Below are positions 25,196-37,203 of a DNA stretch of 64,000 bases, one piece after another. Source of the stretch: Lithospermum erythrorhizon (Eukaryota > Streptophyta > Magnoliopsida > Boraginales > Boraginaceae). The translations under genes were made by a program, and so were the position numbers. The stretch covers positions 1 through 64,000 of the forward strand of contig JADFUC010002358.1 of the NCBI GenBank assembly GCA_019722365.1, read 5' to 3'. A model generated the notes under the pieces. The model made no database searches. It saw only the letters and a program-made list of their open reading frames with translations, and was not told where the DNA came from. The stretch's first letter is position 1, and every line of letters starts with the position of its first letter.

Positions 25196-26099
25196 ATTTA
25201 GCAGGAGCATTTAGGGATTATCTTTTGAGTTCAAGCTCTTCATCCCTCTTGTTTCAGAGGAGACTCTGGTTCAGTTCATGTAGGCCACAGATTTGTGTTC
25301 CTTTCATTGAATTCAACACCATTAACTATTAGTCTGCTCATAAGAAGGGGAGCTGGTGGGCAGAATGGACGTGATTCCAAAGGTCAACGACTTGGGGTCA
25401 AATTTGCAGTGATCAGCTGCCAAGGCTGGCTCCATGGTGTTAGGCAACGTGGTACCAGGTAGTGTAATACCCCCGACTAAGAATGGGTGACGTGTTAAGA
25501 TTGAAAAGAAAACTCATCTCATAAGAACTTTAAGGTTAATGTCGGGTTAGTCATTATTCATTATTGAATTGATTACTAGTTAATGCAATGGTCAAGATGT
25601 CCCAATACTTCTGTTTATGCCCGGCTTAGTAAGGGTGGGTTGGATAGACTCAGCCTTACACCTGTGACAACCGAAAGAGACTGTTTTGCAAGTTGACCTG
25701 ATAGTAGTAAAACACCTCCTTCTGTGTATTCCATTCCTTCTTCATTTACCCCAACTCCATGTTTAAGGAATAATGTTCATGAAATGTAGTATTAGACCTG
25801 ATTTTTTGCACAATTTTAGTTCCATCCAGGGAAGAATGTTGGACTTGATCTTTTCTTTAATTGATGGAATGGTCAAATTTGAGCTATTTGAACCTGAAAG
25901 AAGAAAAAGTAAGTTTAATCTTGTGTTGAGTTTTGCTGACTATGGTATTTTATGAATTAATTACCTAATAATTTTGCGTGAATAATCAGGTAAGTGTTTA
26001 TCCTCGTGAGTGCAGCAGAAAACCCAAGCAGCTATCGAGCAAGAGAATCATTTGCAGACTCCAACGTGAACGCAGAAAAAGCTAGAAAGCCCAAATTGA
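25196..26099 (+). CDS. RPL27: ribosomal protein bL27, chloroplast type
   Basis: Component of the large subunit of the bacterial-type ribosome, near the peptidyl-transferase centre. Exon 1 (about 25196-25460) begins MSLNLAGAFRDYLLSSSSSS, a Ser-rich, transit-peptide-like start, and then, across frame slips, gives KKGAGG..NGRDSKGQRLGVK and VRQRGT. Exon 2 (25820-25908) gives HPGKNVGL and SLIDGMVKFELFEPERRK. Exon 3 (25990-26099) gives VSVYPRE and ENPSSYRARESF followed by a basic tail. The tail VSVYPREVQPENPxSYRAR is typical of plastid bL27, not the plant mitochondrial form. Several short deletions break exons 1-3, including part of GLGKDHT. The start is chosen from the first ATG with a plausible transit peptide and is uncertain. 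Confidence 0.75.
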
Positions 26100-27279
26100 T
26101 CAGCCACTACTGGTACTTGCTTCTGTCGATGAAATTCCAGAAAATAGTACAGTGTGCTGAGTCTTCGCTTATGTTCATATACTTTATGTATGTTTTGCGA
26201 GCTGAAAATATGAAGCTTGGGATTTGCCATTCGGTCATCAGCCTTCGTAATGGTTCATTGTATGCGGATATCCAACTAACTGGGTATGCAGATATCCCAA
26301 CAACTGACATCATTATTTTCAGTATATTTCTTCAAAGATTGTTGCCCGCGCTCCATTCCTTTGAAGCTTCTGTTTGAATGGTTTGCTAAATATAACGATC
26401 TTTGTAGATAAATAGGTAGATGTCAGCCTTTTATGATGTTGAAGAACCTGGGTGAAGCAAAAAGAATCTGATCACCATAACTGAAGTTCACTCAGCATTC
26501 TATTTCCACTTGCGGTTGTTTCTGCGATGGTGTTATCCCGCTCGCTGCAGACTGCGGTAACACCATAACATCAGTTCTTGAAAAATTAAGGTTTGTTCAT
26601 ATTAGAAACCATCAGTTTTATACTGTCTCGTTCATCGAAGTGGATTGCTTTTTTAAACATGGGTGATGTTCAAAGTGGTTTGTCCCATAACAAAGTACCA
26701 TGACTAGCACAAGGATGCTTGAACAACAGAGGCAATGAGTCAATATGCCGAAGAAGCACCCTATTTGATAATATGATTATGCAAAGCATTTGAGATCACT
26801 CAGTAATTTTACCGTTCTCACCTCAAAGGCTACTCAGTATTGCTGAGTAGTCCATGAATTCTAAACATTGTTGAAAAATTATGGGAAAACAGCATATATA
26901 AATGGTCATGTCTAACTATGCCTTATTGAATACAGTATTACAAATGAAATATATCAACTTCACTTAAATAAAAATTTGGCAAATGAACAGTGAGGATTGG
27001 GAACAGCCAAAGCATTCAGTGTCTCAAAACAGAAAAGATGAATATTCATCCTACGCTGTGGAACAATAGCTCCTAAACAACAGAGAGAACAATTCTCTTA
27101 CATCTAGTTACAACATAACATTACACATTCAGTAATATTCGTAGAGGAGAGCTAGCTGCAATCAATCTGAACTCCAGAGAGATGAATCACCTCAGCTGAG
27201 GAGGTCGGTCTCACAATCACAGAAAAAGGTCGAACTGATTATGCGAACTACAACTTGGTACCACATGTATCTGCTGAAT
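26100..27279. other. intergenic / 3' flanks
   Basis: Holds the 3' flank of bL27 and of the minus-strand MFS gene, which converge here. The only structure seen is a hairpin at 26528-26565. ORFs at 25994-26377 and 26048-26313 are shadows of bL27 exon 3 and its 3' flank. Confidence 0.45.
26528..26565. repeat. inverted repeat able to form a hairpin
   Basis: TGGTGTTATCCCGC and GCGGTAACACCA are complementary over about 12 bp apart from small bulges, separated by TCGCTGCAGACT. It lies between the convergent bL27 and MFS genes; function unknown. Confidence 0.5.
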
Positions 27280-29904
27280 TTAACGGGATTTCCCATACAA
27301 GTTAGCATACACAACCTTAGTCCGGTAGACAAGAATCATGCTCAACATCACTGCTAAGATGCAGAGTCCACACAAGATCAAGAAAGTCCAGAAAAAACAG
27401 ATGGCACCATCACATTTTAGAGCGTCCTCTGCTGCCAGGGCATTTGACATTATTGATCCTAGCATCGTAGAATTCTGGAGATTCCCTTGAGCTTGCTTTG
27501 CTGCCTCTCTGTCATATATGCTACTAGCAATGACACCTGAGAATACCAAAGAGCCAGCAGGGTTGGCTAGAGTGAAATTATACAAAAGCACCAAACTTTT
27601 TATGCCAAACAACTCCGAGGCAGTGTGCAATGTGATGGCGCCATAGCTTAAGCCCAACCAAGAGTTCCAATGTACATGGTCTATGTAATCCACAGCAAAC
27701 AAAAGAAATGTCCAACTGCCATGATGGCTTGAGCAGCTAGCCATCGTAACTGGTCTTGGATAAGCATGGTCTCTGCAAATCCATAAAGAGAAGTATTGTA
27801 GATAACCATACATCAGCTAGCCAAACAGGGATCATTATGAACTAAAGAATATGGGAGAAAAGGTTCAGTTTTTATACTGACTACTTTCTCCGAGAAGTAC
27901 CCACCGCCTACACGACCTAGGAAGTTCCAAATGCTGATCATGGACACGAACACATGTGTGTTCTCATACCCTAAAGACTGGCTAATCTGACCCAAGTTAT
28001 CGATGACAGTCAAGCCAGATCCAGAACCCAACAAAAGGGAGAAAAAGATGAGCCAAAAGTCTGCCTTTATCAAGGCTTGGGTCAAATCGAAGTCTTCCCC
28101 TCTACGAGGACCCCTTCTTTTCACTCTCACTGCCCCTTCCGCCGCAGCTTGGGCTATTCTTGATTGCAATCGCTGAATTTTTTTCCTTCTCTCGGGCTTG
28201 GCAGTGATTCACCTTCGCTACTTTCTTCTCCCTCACTAAATATAACTTCCTGAGACTCATTACCAGACATGGAGAGCTCTTCATTTTAGGGTAGGTAAAA
28301 GAGAGCTCTTCTGCCTGTGTTCTTGCTTGAGAGAGAAACTTGGTGAAACAGGGATCTGTGGGATGATCTTGGGAGAAAAACAAAATTGAAGTGAAAGAGT
28401 GTGATGATATTTGGTTTTAGGTCGCTAGATCTTCGACAATCATCACCCCCATCAAATAACGCCAGAAGGAGGCATATCCACAAATAAATGAAAAACTTAG
28501 CCCATCAGAAGGCGGATTTGCCTATGACCTTTACAGGTCTTATGAGGAACATAGCAACTACCATTGAGGGACCAACAGCAACCATAAATATGAAAGAAGC
28601 CTGATCGGGGTATGCATCACAGCATACGTCTGAGTCAAATTACTGCCCAAACCAGCAGCAAATCCTTTAGGATTTCACCACAACATGTCAGTTTTTGGAA
28701 AGTTCTGTACACATGAGACTAGTGCTGCTGTGTTGAAGTAAGTCCCCCATTCGTTCAATGAAATAAGGGCACACATCTGTGCAAGAACAGCACAACTATA
28801 TTAATGCCAGCAAAACAGTTTTGTGCTGCACCAGACCACAAAATTCACGTCTCTATTAGTCAGCATCTTGTATTTATGGTGATGAAAACACATACAATGG
28901 TCTCAGCAATTCATTTCAGAAGTATTTACAACTACATTTTGCCCAGTGAAGGGATGGATGCAGTTTTGGGTAATGGTAAGTTGAAGATCTGAAAAATGCA
29001 AACTGGCAGTTACATGACCAATGAAGGAAATGTCAGTTTGCAAATGAACCCTTATGTTACATAATAAAACAAGGTCAGAAAGGGGCAGATAAAATAGTCA
29101 ACAAACTAGCAAACATGATAGTAGCAGCTAAAATCGTCAAGGAAGAATGGACGATACCTGAAATCATACTCTATAGTACATATAGAGGGATCATTCAAAT
29201 TTTATTCAGTTTGTAAGATCAAGTTAGACTAATCTTGAAACAGAATATTCCAAATTTGCAGAAAATGCATACTGATTCAGCAAAAGAAGCAAATTAACCA
29301 ATGTCAAAGATCAGCCAGCTAGCAGCCAGGTACATAGACATTAACATGTCAATGCATTTGAGAGCCTCCCCGCCTAAGCGGGAAAGTCGGATTGACCCAA
29401 AAGTAGAGACAGGTAAAACGAAAAAAGAAATGTTCTTTTTCTCAAGATCATTGCCAATAAAGATTTGAAATACCAGAACATAATAAATGAGTTAACACCA
29501 TCAATATAGCAAAACAACTACTTGATATAAAACATTAAACATTATTGATTTGATGAGAAAAAAAATACTGCAGCCCACAAGGTAGAGGAGGCTCGACCAG
29601 TAACAACAAGCCAAACCCAACCATACCCAACAAAATTTTGTATAGCACCAACAAGAAGACCACCCCATAAAGGCAATATCTCACATAAACTCCCAGCTAA
29701 AAATCCCACACTATCTCCAAGGTCCTTAGCCACACCAAGCCTAGCTAATTGCTTCTGATTATAATTCAATGAGCTTTTAATCACAGGAGATATACTCCCA
29801 AACAAATAACCAATCCCAGCACATGATTGTATCCACATTGCAGCAACAAAAACTAGCCATCTATTGTTCAAGAATGATACTAGCCTCTCCTTACCAAAGC
29901 CCAT
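27280..29904 (-). CDS. nodulin-like / NFD4-like MFS transporter
   Basis: Membrane protein of the plant nodulin-like major facilitator family; substrate unknown. Exon 1 (29904 to about 29568) encodes MGFGKERLVSFLNNRWLVFV and the first helices, with the signature SCAGIGYLFGSISPVIK, then WLVVTGRA. Exon 2 (28776 to about 27884) gives GTYFNTAALVSCVQNFPK, a helix region with AVGPSMVV, a charged loop, then AAEGAVRVKRRGPRRGEDF, LIKADFWLIFFSLLLGSGSG and ISIWNFLGRVGGGYFSE. Exon 3 (27772-27280) gives RDHAYPRPVTMA and the last helices, ending NLYGKSR then TAA. The frame is broken at several points, mainly in exon 2 (28180-28700) and early exon 3, but block order and length fit a full protein of about 580-600 residues. 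Donor sites of exons 1 and 2 are imperfect. Confidence 0.85.
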
Positions 29905-32108
29905 TTTTCACTTCACAAGTCAACCCAATTCAAATGACACTTTTTCCACTAAGATTGAAACTTTATTGCTTTTATTACAACAAAATGATCTTTATTTACA
30001 CCCCTCAAAGAAAATACACAGACTTTAACTTTTACCTTATTCAAATGAAATCTTTTTCCACAAAGATTAAAATATGACAGAATTTGAACAAATTTTGATG
30101 AGGCTTGAAAATGATCTAGACAAGCCCTATGGGTTTGTTGATTTAATGAAAATGTGATAAATAATAGATTTTAAATATATGAATAGATGAAGATGAAGAA
30201 GAGAGAAATGTCAGAGATATTTGAGGCTGGATATTAGGAGATCATGCATTAGATTCAAAATTACTGAATAAAATGCAACTCATCATTTGTTTGTTTGTAT
30301 ATATAGTTGTACAGAAGGAAGCAAACAAATGTGGTTTTTTTAAATGGAGGATACTGAAACATTACTCTTATTTTGGCGCCTGTGTCCGACTGTTTTTGAC
30401 ACTGAAATCTCATTGCTAAAACATGCACGTTCAAATCTCTAAATGAATCAAAAAAAAATTCCGAAGTTTGATTCGGCTTAAAAATTTTATAAATTAGAGG
30501 TTTGGTTCGAATCGATGTTCGAGCATAAACTCAAATGTTCATAATAAAATATGAAGAAAATTGAAGAAAAATACAAATATATATAATTAGAATCGAATGG
30601 TACATTCGCCTTAATTTTTTTCGAACCTAAAAATAATGTTCATGATACAGGTATTGCAACTTCTCATATGCTATATTAGTGCTAGTTTGATCGTTTATAA
30701 TCTTTTGCTTTCGTGAAAGCAAAATTCGAGCATTATTATTGTAATGAGTTACGTATTACAAGTTCATTGGGAGACTAGAATGATTTGTTTATTGGTAACT
30801 CCTTATTATTTTCAAGAGAAAAAAAAAAAGTAAAAGCAGCCAACTTGTAACTTAAGGTAGCATCCAACATTCCGACCTTAGAGACTTGAAAAGCTCATCA
30901 CTGAGGAATTGAAAAGGAGTACAAGACAGATTCCAATCGCTTTCTCCTTCATTATTATTCATCAATCATGCTGCCTTCTAATGTCCCCAAAGCTGTATGC
31001 TTAGTGAATAGTGATTGTGATAGGTAATCATTTGAATCAAAGAAAAATCACTCAAAACTGAACAAATAAAGGACCGGCCATTATTAATGCATAAATTCTT
31101 GCAAACGCAACAAACTATCTATCTATAAGTTCATGCATGTTTGTTGTGTTGAGTATGTAAACCTCAAATATATATGTTACAATGAAAGTGATTAATTTAC
31201 TAGACCAAATATACACTTTGTAAATACAAATAACACCAACCCCCTGATGACCCCTCTACCCCACCCCAATTCAATTCCAAAGACCAAGTTGATGGCTTTT
31301 AGTTGTCGGTTTGTTACTGATGCATATAATAAAGTTATGAGATGGTAATGAGACTTGGGTATAACAAGCTGTGTGATTATTATTAATGAAAAGTCTAGGT
31401 CATCATCAGTACACTACTATAAATTAAATAACAGTGTCATGTTTGATAAAGACTTAGTATTTGTCATGTTTGAAGACTTGTTTAATTTTCTTAGTGTGTG
31501 GCTTCTGAATTAACATTTTAAGTGTTTTACACATTTAAATTATACTTATATATATATATATATATATCAATTTAGTGGACTTGTCTTTTATAATGGGATA
31601 CGCGGCGTTCTTTAAATGAGTGTGTATTAGGTGAGCCCTTGAGCGATCTTGATAACGCCTATTCATACGTCAAATAAATTATACTAGACAAAAATAATAT
31701 GTGCAATTTGATTTTTGTATCATCTAGAGATCTATTATCATATTATACTAAACCTGGAAATCACGTCAATACATTAACTTTTAGTACTGTATTTCTTTGC
31801 TCATAAAACATTTCGGGTGAATTATCAAACAAAAAACATTTCGGGTTCTCAGTTAATTGATTCACATTTCGGATGAAGAAATTATAATCAAAATAGAGAT
31901 AGATCACTGACCTCAACTACTTGCGTTTCTCAAGATCTGAACTAACTACTCATCACTTGAAAAACAAGGAACAAGAAAATAGATAAAAAGAATGTCAATA
32001 TTTTGGCATTACAGTAAAACATAGACATCTGGTCGGATTCCATTCCTACATGTAGGGGGTTGGTAGAACTAAATCACATGCTAATTGGTTTCACCTTTAT
32101 TCTTAATA
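29905..32108. other. intergenic, no gene recognised
   Basis: Upstream region of the MFS gene and AT-rich spacer. A (TA)n microsatellite lies at about 31548-31568. No coding region or RNA gene was recognised. Confidence 0.4.
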
Positions 32109-32399
32109 CTCCCTCCAATTTTTTTTTACTTCACTTTCTAACATTTTCATATTAATTAGAAGTATTAAAATGTATTACATTTAATCTATATATCCTGATT
32201 AATAACTAAAATAATAGTGTAACATTAAATATAAAGTAAAATTTTTATATTCGCTATGTAACTTTTGAATACATTAAATAGGGGCTTAAAAAGAAAAATT
32301 AATAAAATATTACATTGAAATTCTAAAATGATAACTATTTTTAAATAAAATCTTTTTGTTAGGATGTCAAGTAATAGTAAAAAAAAAACTGAAGGGAAT
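32109..32399. mobile_element. Stowaway-like MITE
   Basis: The left end CTCCCTCCAATTTTTTTTTA is followed by CTTCACTTTCTAAC. The right end, read inward, is ATTCCCTTCAGTTTTTTTTT followed by TACTATTACTTGACATCC. These are imperfect inverted repeats around an AT-rich core of about 290 bp. TA precedes the left end. Confidence 0.6.
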
Positions 32400-33417
32400 G
32401 ATTTTTTGACTCTTGGTTTAAATGTTTAAGGATGACAATTAGAATGCGGTTAAAATTCGATGCATTAAAATCCGATGCATCTAACTAGAGAATCATATAC
32501 TTCATCCAATATAATTTAATTATCGTTTGACTGTTTTGAAATTGAACTTTAATTATCATTTATTAATTATTTATTATTTTAAAAATATAAAATTTATATC
32601 ATTGGATTCATCTTTTTAAAATATTTTCACCATATTAGTTTTTTAATTTTCTAATAATATATAATTAAAAGTAATTGAATATCAAAAGATTTATCTTGTA
32701 AAGAAGTCTATTAAAATAAATTAAGAGGAGTATATGTTTGATATAATTATAGGCAAAAACTTGGATAAAACAACGTTTAACCCAAGTTGGATTTATTATT
32801 ATGGCACAGAATGGTATAATAAATACTAAAATATTGGGTATTAAATATTAAGTTTAAATACAATCCTTAAGCATTTAAGTCAGTACTTCTATTGATATAT
32901 TAATAAATAATTTATTCAATATTCGTTACATCAAAATAGAACGTATATATACACCTTCAAAAACGATAAAATGAAGAAGGAGAATTCTTTGAAATATACA
33001 ATGAACACGCTGCGTTAATTAAGAAACAAATGAATTCAAGTCATGTTAGAATGAAACAAGCGAATTATGCTCATGTTAGTATAGTAACAAACAAATTCGC
33101 TTGTAACCAAACAAACAAAAGTATAAGTGGCTTATTACGAAACAACCATAAAACTTGTTCGCTACTTTTCTAACGAACATGGAAAGAGAGATGGCTTTTA
33201 ATAACAAAACATTAACGTAAAGCTGCTAGTTTGTCATCAAAAACATACAAAAAAAATCGAGATCCACGAAAATGTTTAGAAAATGTAATTAACTTTATTG
33301 ATATTGAATCAAAGTACAAATACTTATTACATTGTGAAATTTGTTGGGACTACTTCCACAATTTGACAGTAGTGGTTTTGATGTCTCATTTGTTTATAAC
33401 ATAATCTCAATAATTTC

Positions 33418-34038
33418 ATAATATTTAAGACATAATCTCAATTCATAATTGACAAATAACTATCTCAATTAATACATAATCTCAATTAATGTATATAATC
33501 TCAATTTAATAATAATTTAATTACATGGTGAAACCATAATATTGATTACTAATTAACATAATTGAGAAATATTAACACAAAATTGAACAATAATTTTGAA
33601 ATTATTGACATTAATTATCAAAGAAAAATGATTTTGCTAGGTTTATAACAATCATGATACAAATTCATTACTTTCCCACGAAACATGAAAGAAAAATGTT
33701 TATTTAGTAACCAACATGAAATGAATTCGCTAGGTATATAACTATCATGGCTTGAATTTGTTTGTTTCCCAAACAACCATAAATTTGAATTAGCTAGTGT
33801 TATAACAATCATATATTTTTCTTCAATCTAATTTCAACATTAATTTAACAACAACAATTGAGATAAGATGGAGAAAATAACTATCATATTTAACAACAAT
33901 AGCTTGAATTTCAACAACAATTTGACAAATAACTATCTCAATTAATACATTTAAAAACATAATCTCCCAATAATTTTATAATATTTAAGACATAATCTCA
34001 ATTCATAATTGACAAATAACTATCTCAATTAATACATA
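33418..34038. repeat. AT-rich block with a 61-bp exact direct repeat
   Basis: The 61 bases at 33418-33478 recur without change at 33978-34038, exactly 560 bp downstream. A shorter third copy (GACAAATAACTATCTCAATT) lies at about 33923. The surroundings are many variants of CATAATCTCAATTAATACAT. No coding content. Confidence 0.75.
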
Positions 34039-34420
34039 TAATCTCAATTATTACATATAATCTCAATTATTACATTTATAACATAATCTCAATAATTTCA
34101 TCATATTTAACACCAATTGAAATAATGATGTCTGATGAGCTTAAATTTATGGATATAATTTTCAAGTTTATTTCATAACAAGCATTCAATGAGTTTGCTA
34201 GTTTTATAAGAAGTGAGGAACAAGTTCTCTTGTTTCATAACAAGCATGTAATGAGTTTCTTTGTTCTATATAAAACAGAAAATAATTTGCTAACTAACAC
34301 CGATTTTCGTGAAACATGTATAGTCAAGTCATTCACGTGGGTTTTATAGCATAAACGTTTAGTATAATTCTCGATTTGAATTTCGAAAAGCTAAGCAGAA
34401 TCATGCACTGAATTGAAAAG

Positions 34421-34460
34421 TTTACGGAACATGTTTTGTTCCGTAAAACCTATAAATAGC
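34421..34460 (+). promoter_or_regulatory. palindrome directly upstream of a TATA box
   Basis: TTTACGGAACA and TGTTCCGTAAA (34421-34431 and 34437-34447) are perfect inverted repeats with a 5-base loop. CTATAAATAG follows at once (34450-34459). This resembles the promoter part of an LTR or another repeat, but no element could be delimited. Confidence 0.4.
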
Positions 34461-34492
34461 AATGAAAATTACAAGGAATTATGCTACCTCCA

Positions 34493-34812
34493 AGCGACAT
34501 GCTTGCATCATTAAAGAGGGATCATCAGTTCTTCTCGTTTGTAGTCAAGGACTAGAGTACATAACTAATAAGAAAAAATTCACACGGGAGACGTCAACCC
34601 AGAAAGCCGGGTGTGAATTTTGATTAATCGGAAAAGGTACACTAATGGTAGAGAAGTGGGTGGTGGTCAAGTAAAGTATAGGAGGCAATAACCATCATTT
34701 TCCTTCATATCTTGAGGGGTCTAGGTTGGACGGATCAAGGCTCACGGTATGAGGTAATTAGAGAACAGAACAAATGATCTTGCCTCAGCGACATGTTGCA
34801 TCATTAAAGAGG
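34493..34812. repeat. dispersed direct repeat, 27 bp, 294 bp apart
   Basis: AGCGACATGCTTGCATCATTAAAGAGG (34493-34519) returns as AGCGACATGTTGCATCATTAAAGAGG (34787-34812). The segment downstream of the TATA box at 34450 is otherwise unidentified. Confidence 0.55.
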
Positions 34813-35239
34813 ACTTAATCAATGTTCTTGACCTCACTCAAGTTTACAATGCGGTGGTGAAGATATGTAAAGAGAAAAGAGGAAGCAGACGCCATTGCAA
34901 AATTTTTGTTTCTTTGCAAGAGAATAAATAAAATAAATGCAAGAGAAATTATGACAAGTACAAACAAAACATTCACGGTATGTTACGGCTTTCCTCGAAG
35001 CATGAGAGAGAAAATTACACGTGGATTTTGGCGTAGCTCGAGGCATTATTCGATAACGAGAGAAAGAAAGAGGCCACATTGCTTATCCGCAGATCGGAGA
35101 TCGGGCTTTGATATTGTACTTGAGAAAAATGTTCCCTAGATCACGACACCATCTATGCACCACGACACATTGAGCAATATGTTCTACAAAAACATTGTCT
35201 CCAACTATTACGCCTACCGGATGTAGAATGACAGCGTTT

Positions 35240-35455
35240 TATTATTTTTAAATAATTATTTAATTCGTTTTATGTAATAATTATTTAATTTCTTCTTATA
35301 TAATTAATTATTTAATTTATTTTTATGTAATTAATTATTTAATTCATTCTTATGTAATTAATTATTTAATTTATTTTTATGTAATTAATTATTTAATTCA
35401 TTCTTATGTAATTAATTTTACAAATTCGTTCTTATGTAATTAATTGCATTTTTCC
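35240..35455. repeat. 27-bp tandem repeat array
   Basis: About seven or eight head-to-tail copies of TAATTAATTATTTAATTYAT followed by TYTTATG, slightly varied. Extremely AT-rich. Confidence 0.85.
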
Positions 35456-35458
35456 AGA

Positions 35459-35553
35459 ATGTGTTTATATGAAAACAAACAAGCTAATAACAAACATGAA
35501 ATGCTAGCTTGTATAAGAATGTGTTTATATGAAAACAAACAAGCTAATAACAT
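35459..35553. repeat. tandem duplication with 60-bp period
   Basis: AATGTGTTTATATGAAAACA followed by AACAAGCTAATAACA occurs at 35459-35493 and again at 35519-35553. It abuts the 27-bp array. Confidence 0.8.
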
Positions 35554-35559
35554 GCGTCT

Positions 35560-37203
35560 TAGCTAACAACGAATTATCTTGATGTTTGGTTGCTTATAAA
35601 CATAGAAAGTAACTAGCTTGTTATAAAGCATGTAAAGAAGCTGGATTTATCGTCTTAATGTAATTGACATTGTCAAAAAAGCAATATAAAGAACTTCGTT
35701 GTTGTCTTATTAACACATAAAAATTTGCTTGTTTTGTTATAAACATTAATTTCAAGTCACATTTTTTATATTGTGATGTGTGTATATTGGTGCCCATCAA
35801 AATACAAACCACAAAGCCTTAACACCTCAATCTACAGTACAGACTACAGACTACCACAATCTTCCAAGTTAGTAGTTGTAGGAAAAAAAAAAACCATTTT
35901 TCTCTATGTAATAAAATGACCTTCCAATTATGTAAACAGGCACCAAACATGGCTCACTTTCTGTAATAATAAATGGCCTTGAATCTACATCTCTTCTCCT
36001 TTGAGTTTCTGGTGCCATTTTATTTATTAGTTTATTTTAGATCATTGGATGGACTGTGTATTCTATTTTCACTATCAAGGTGGATAAAGTGGATACTATC
36101 AACATTGATGTTGGGTGGGGGTGGGGACAGTGACTAAAAATGACTAAAGAAACAACCATCTCACTGAAAGTATTGCAGGTATTTGGTTTAATTGTCGAAT
36201 TGTGGTATATAGGAAAAAAGTGATGATAAGATTGAATGGGTAAATGAGTAATTATCAACTGACGATTACTACATTTAAAAATAGAGGGATAAAATAATTA
36301 TTTTACCTCAACGAAATACTATTTAGGTATGTATATAATATTACAGTTCAGGAGTTCAATACTCACTCCTGATCATTCTAATCGACATTTAAGATTTTTA
36401 AATATTTTTATTATGAATAACTGTTGAAGTTTTCTTTGTTTTCTTCTTTTAAGTGTTCTTTGTCTAATTATTGTAGTTATGTGCGATGCTGTTGTGCAAA
36501 TTATTTTATTATTTTATAATAAAATTATAATGAAAAAATTTAAAAAAAACTTAAAAGAAATAAGATGAAAAAGTTACCATGAAAATAAAGATAGAGGTAC
36601 ATGCTCTTTTATTTTTCTTGGTGATAATTATGAGTATTACGTAGTAGTAGATAATATTTATAGTAGTATTAGTTTATGGAGAATTTATCGTGTTAGGCGG
36701 TTCTGTAGAGATTATTATGAAAAAATTTAAAAAATTTTCTGGGAGGGTAAATAGGAAATACGATTAATTTGGTTCGTTTTGTAACATCGCCTGCTTACAC
36801 ATTATAGTATAGATCACAATGGTCGATTTTTTTTTCAAAAATCTTGAAGTTAATCTTAAGTTGGCATGATGTGCTCATTTCAGTTTACTACACTATATGT
36901 ACATCATTGTCAAGGCTCTTTCATTTTGGCTATCATTTTTTAACTATAAAGTAGTGCTAGTGTTGTCAATAATGCTAATTTTAATACTTAGTTGATAAAC
37001 TACAAGTGTTTAACTATAAGTATATAAACTAGTCATTTAATGGCTTAGGCTGTCCTCATTTAGACAAAAGCAGGGCTGGAGCCAAGCATGGACCAACTTG
37101 GAGTAGTAAATATTTACATTTCAACATATCTACCTCAATCAATTACGAATTATTTATTTCATTGAAATTGTAATTGTACAATAAGAACCAAAACCTCTAT
37201 TTC
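35560..37203. other. intergenic, no gene recognised
   Basis: AT-rich spacer up to the copia element; nothing with a family match. Confidence 0.4.

Noticed and set aside
34134..34160. CTGATGAG, the first core box of a hammerhead ribozyme
   Set aside because: No matching GAAA core or helix III closing bases at the needed spacing; chance match.
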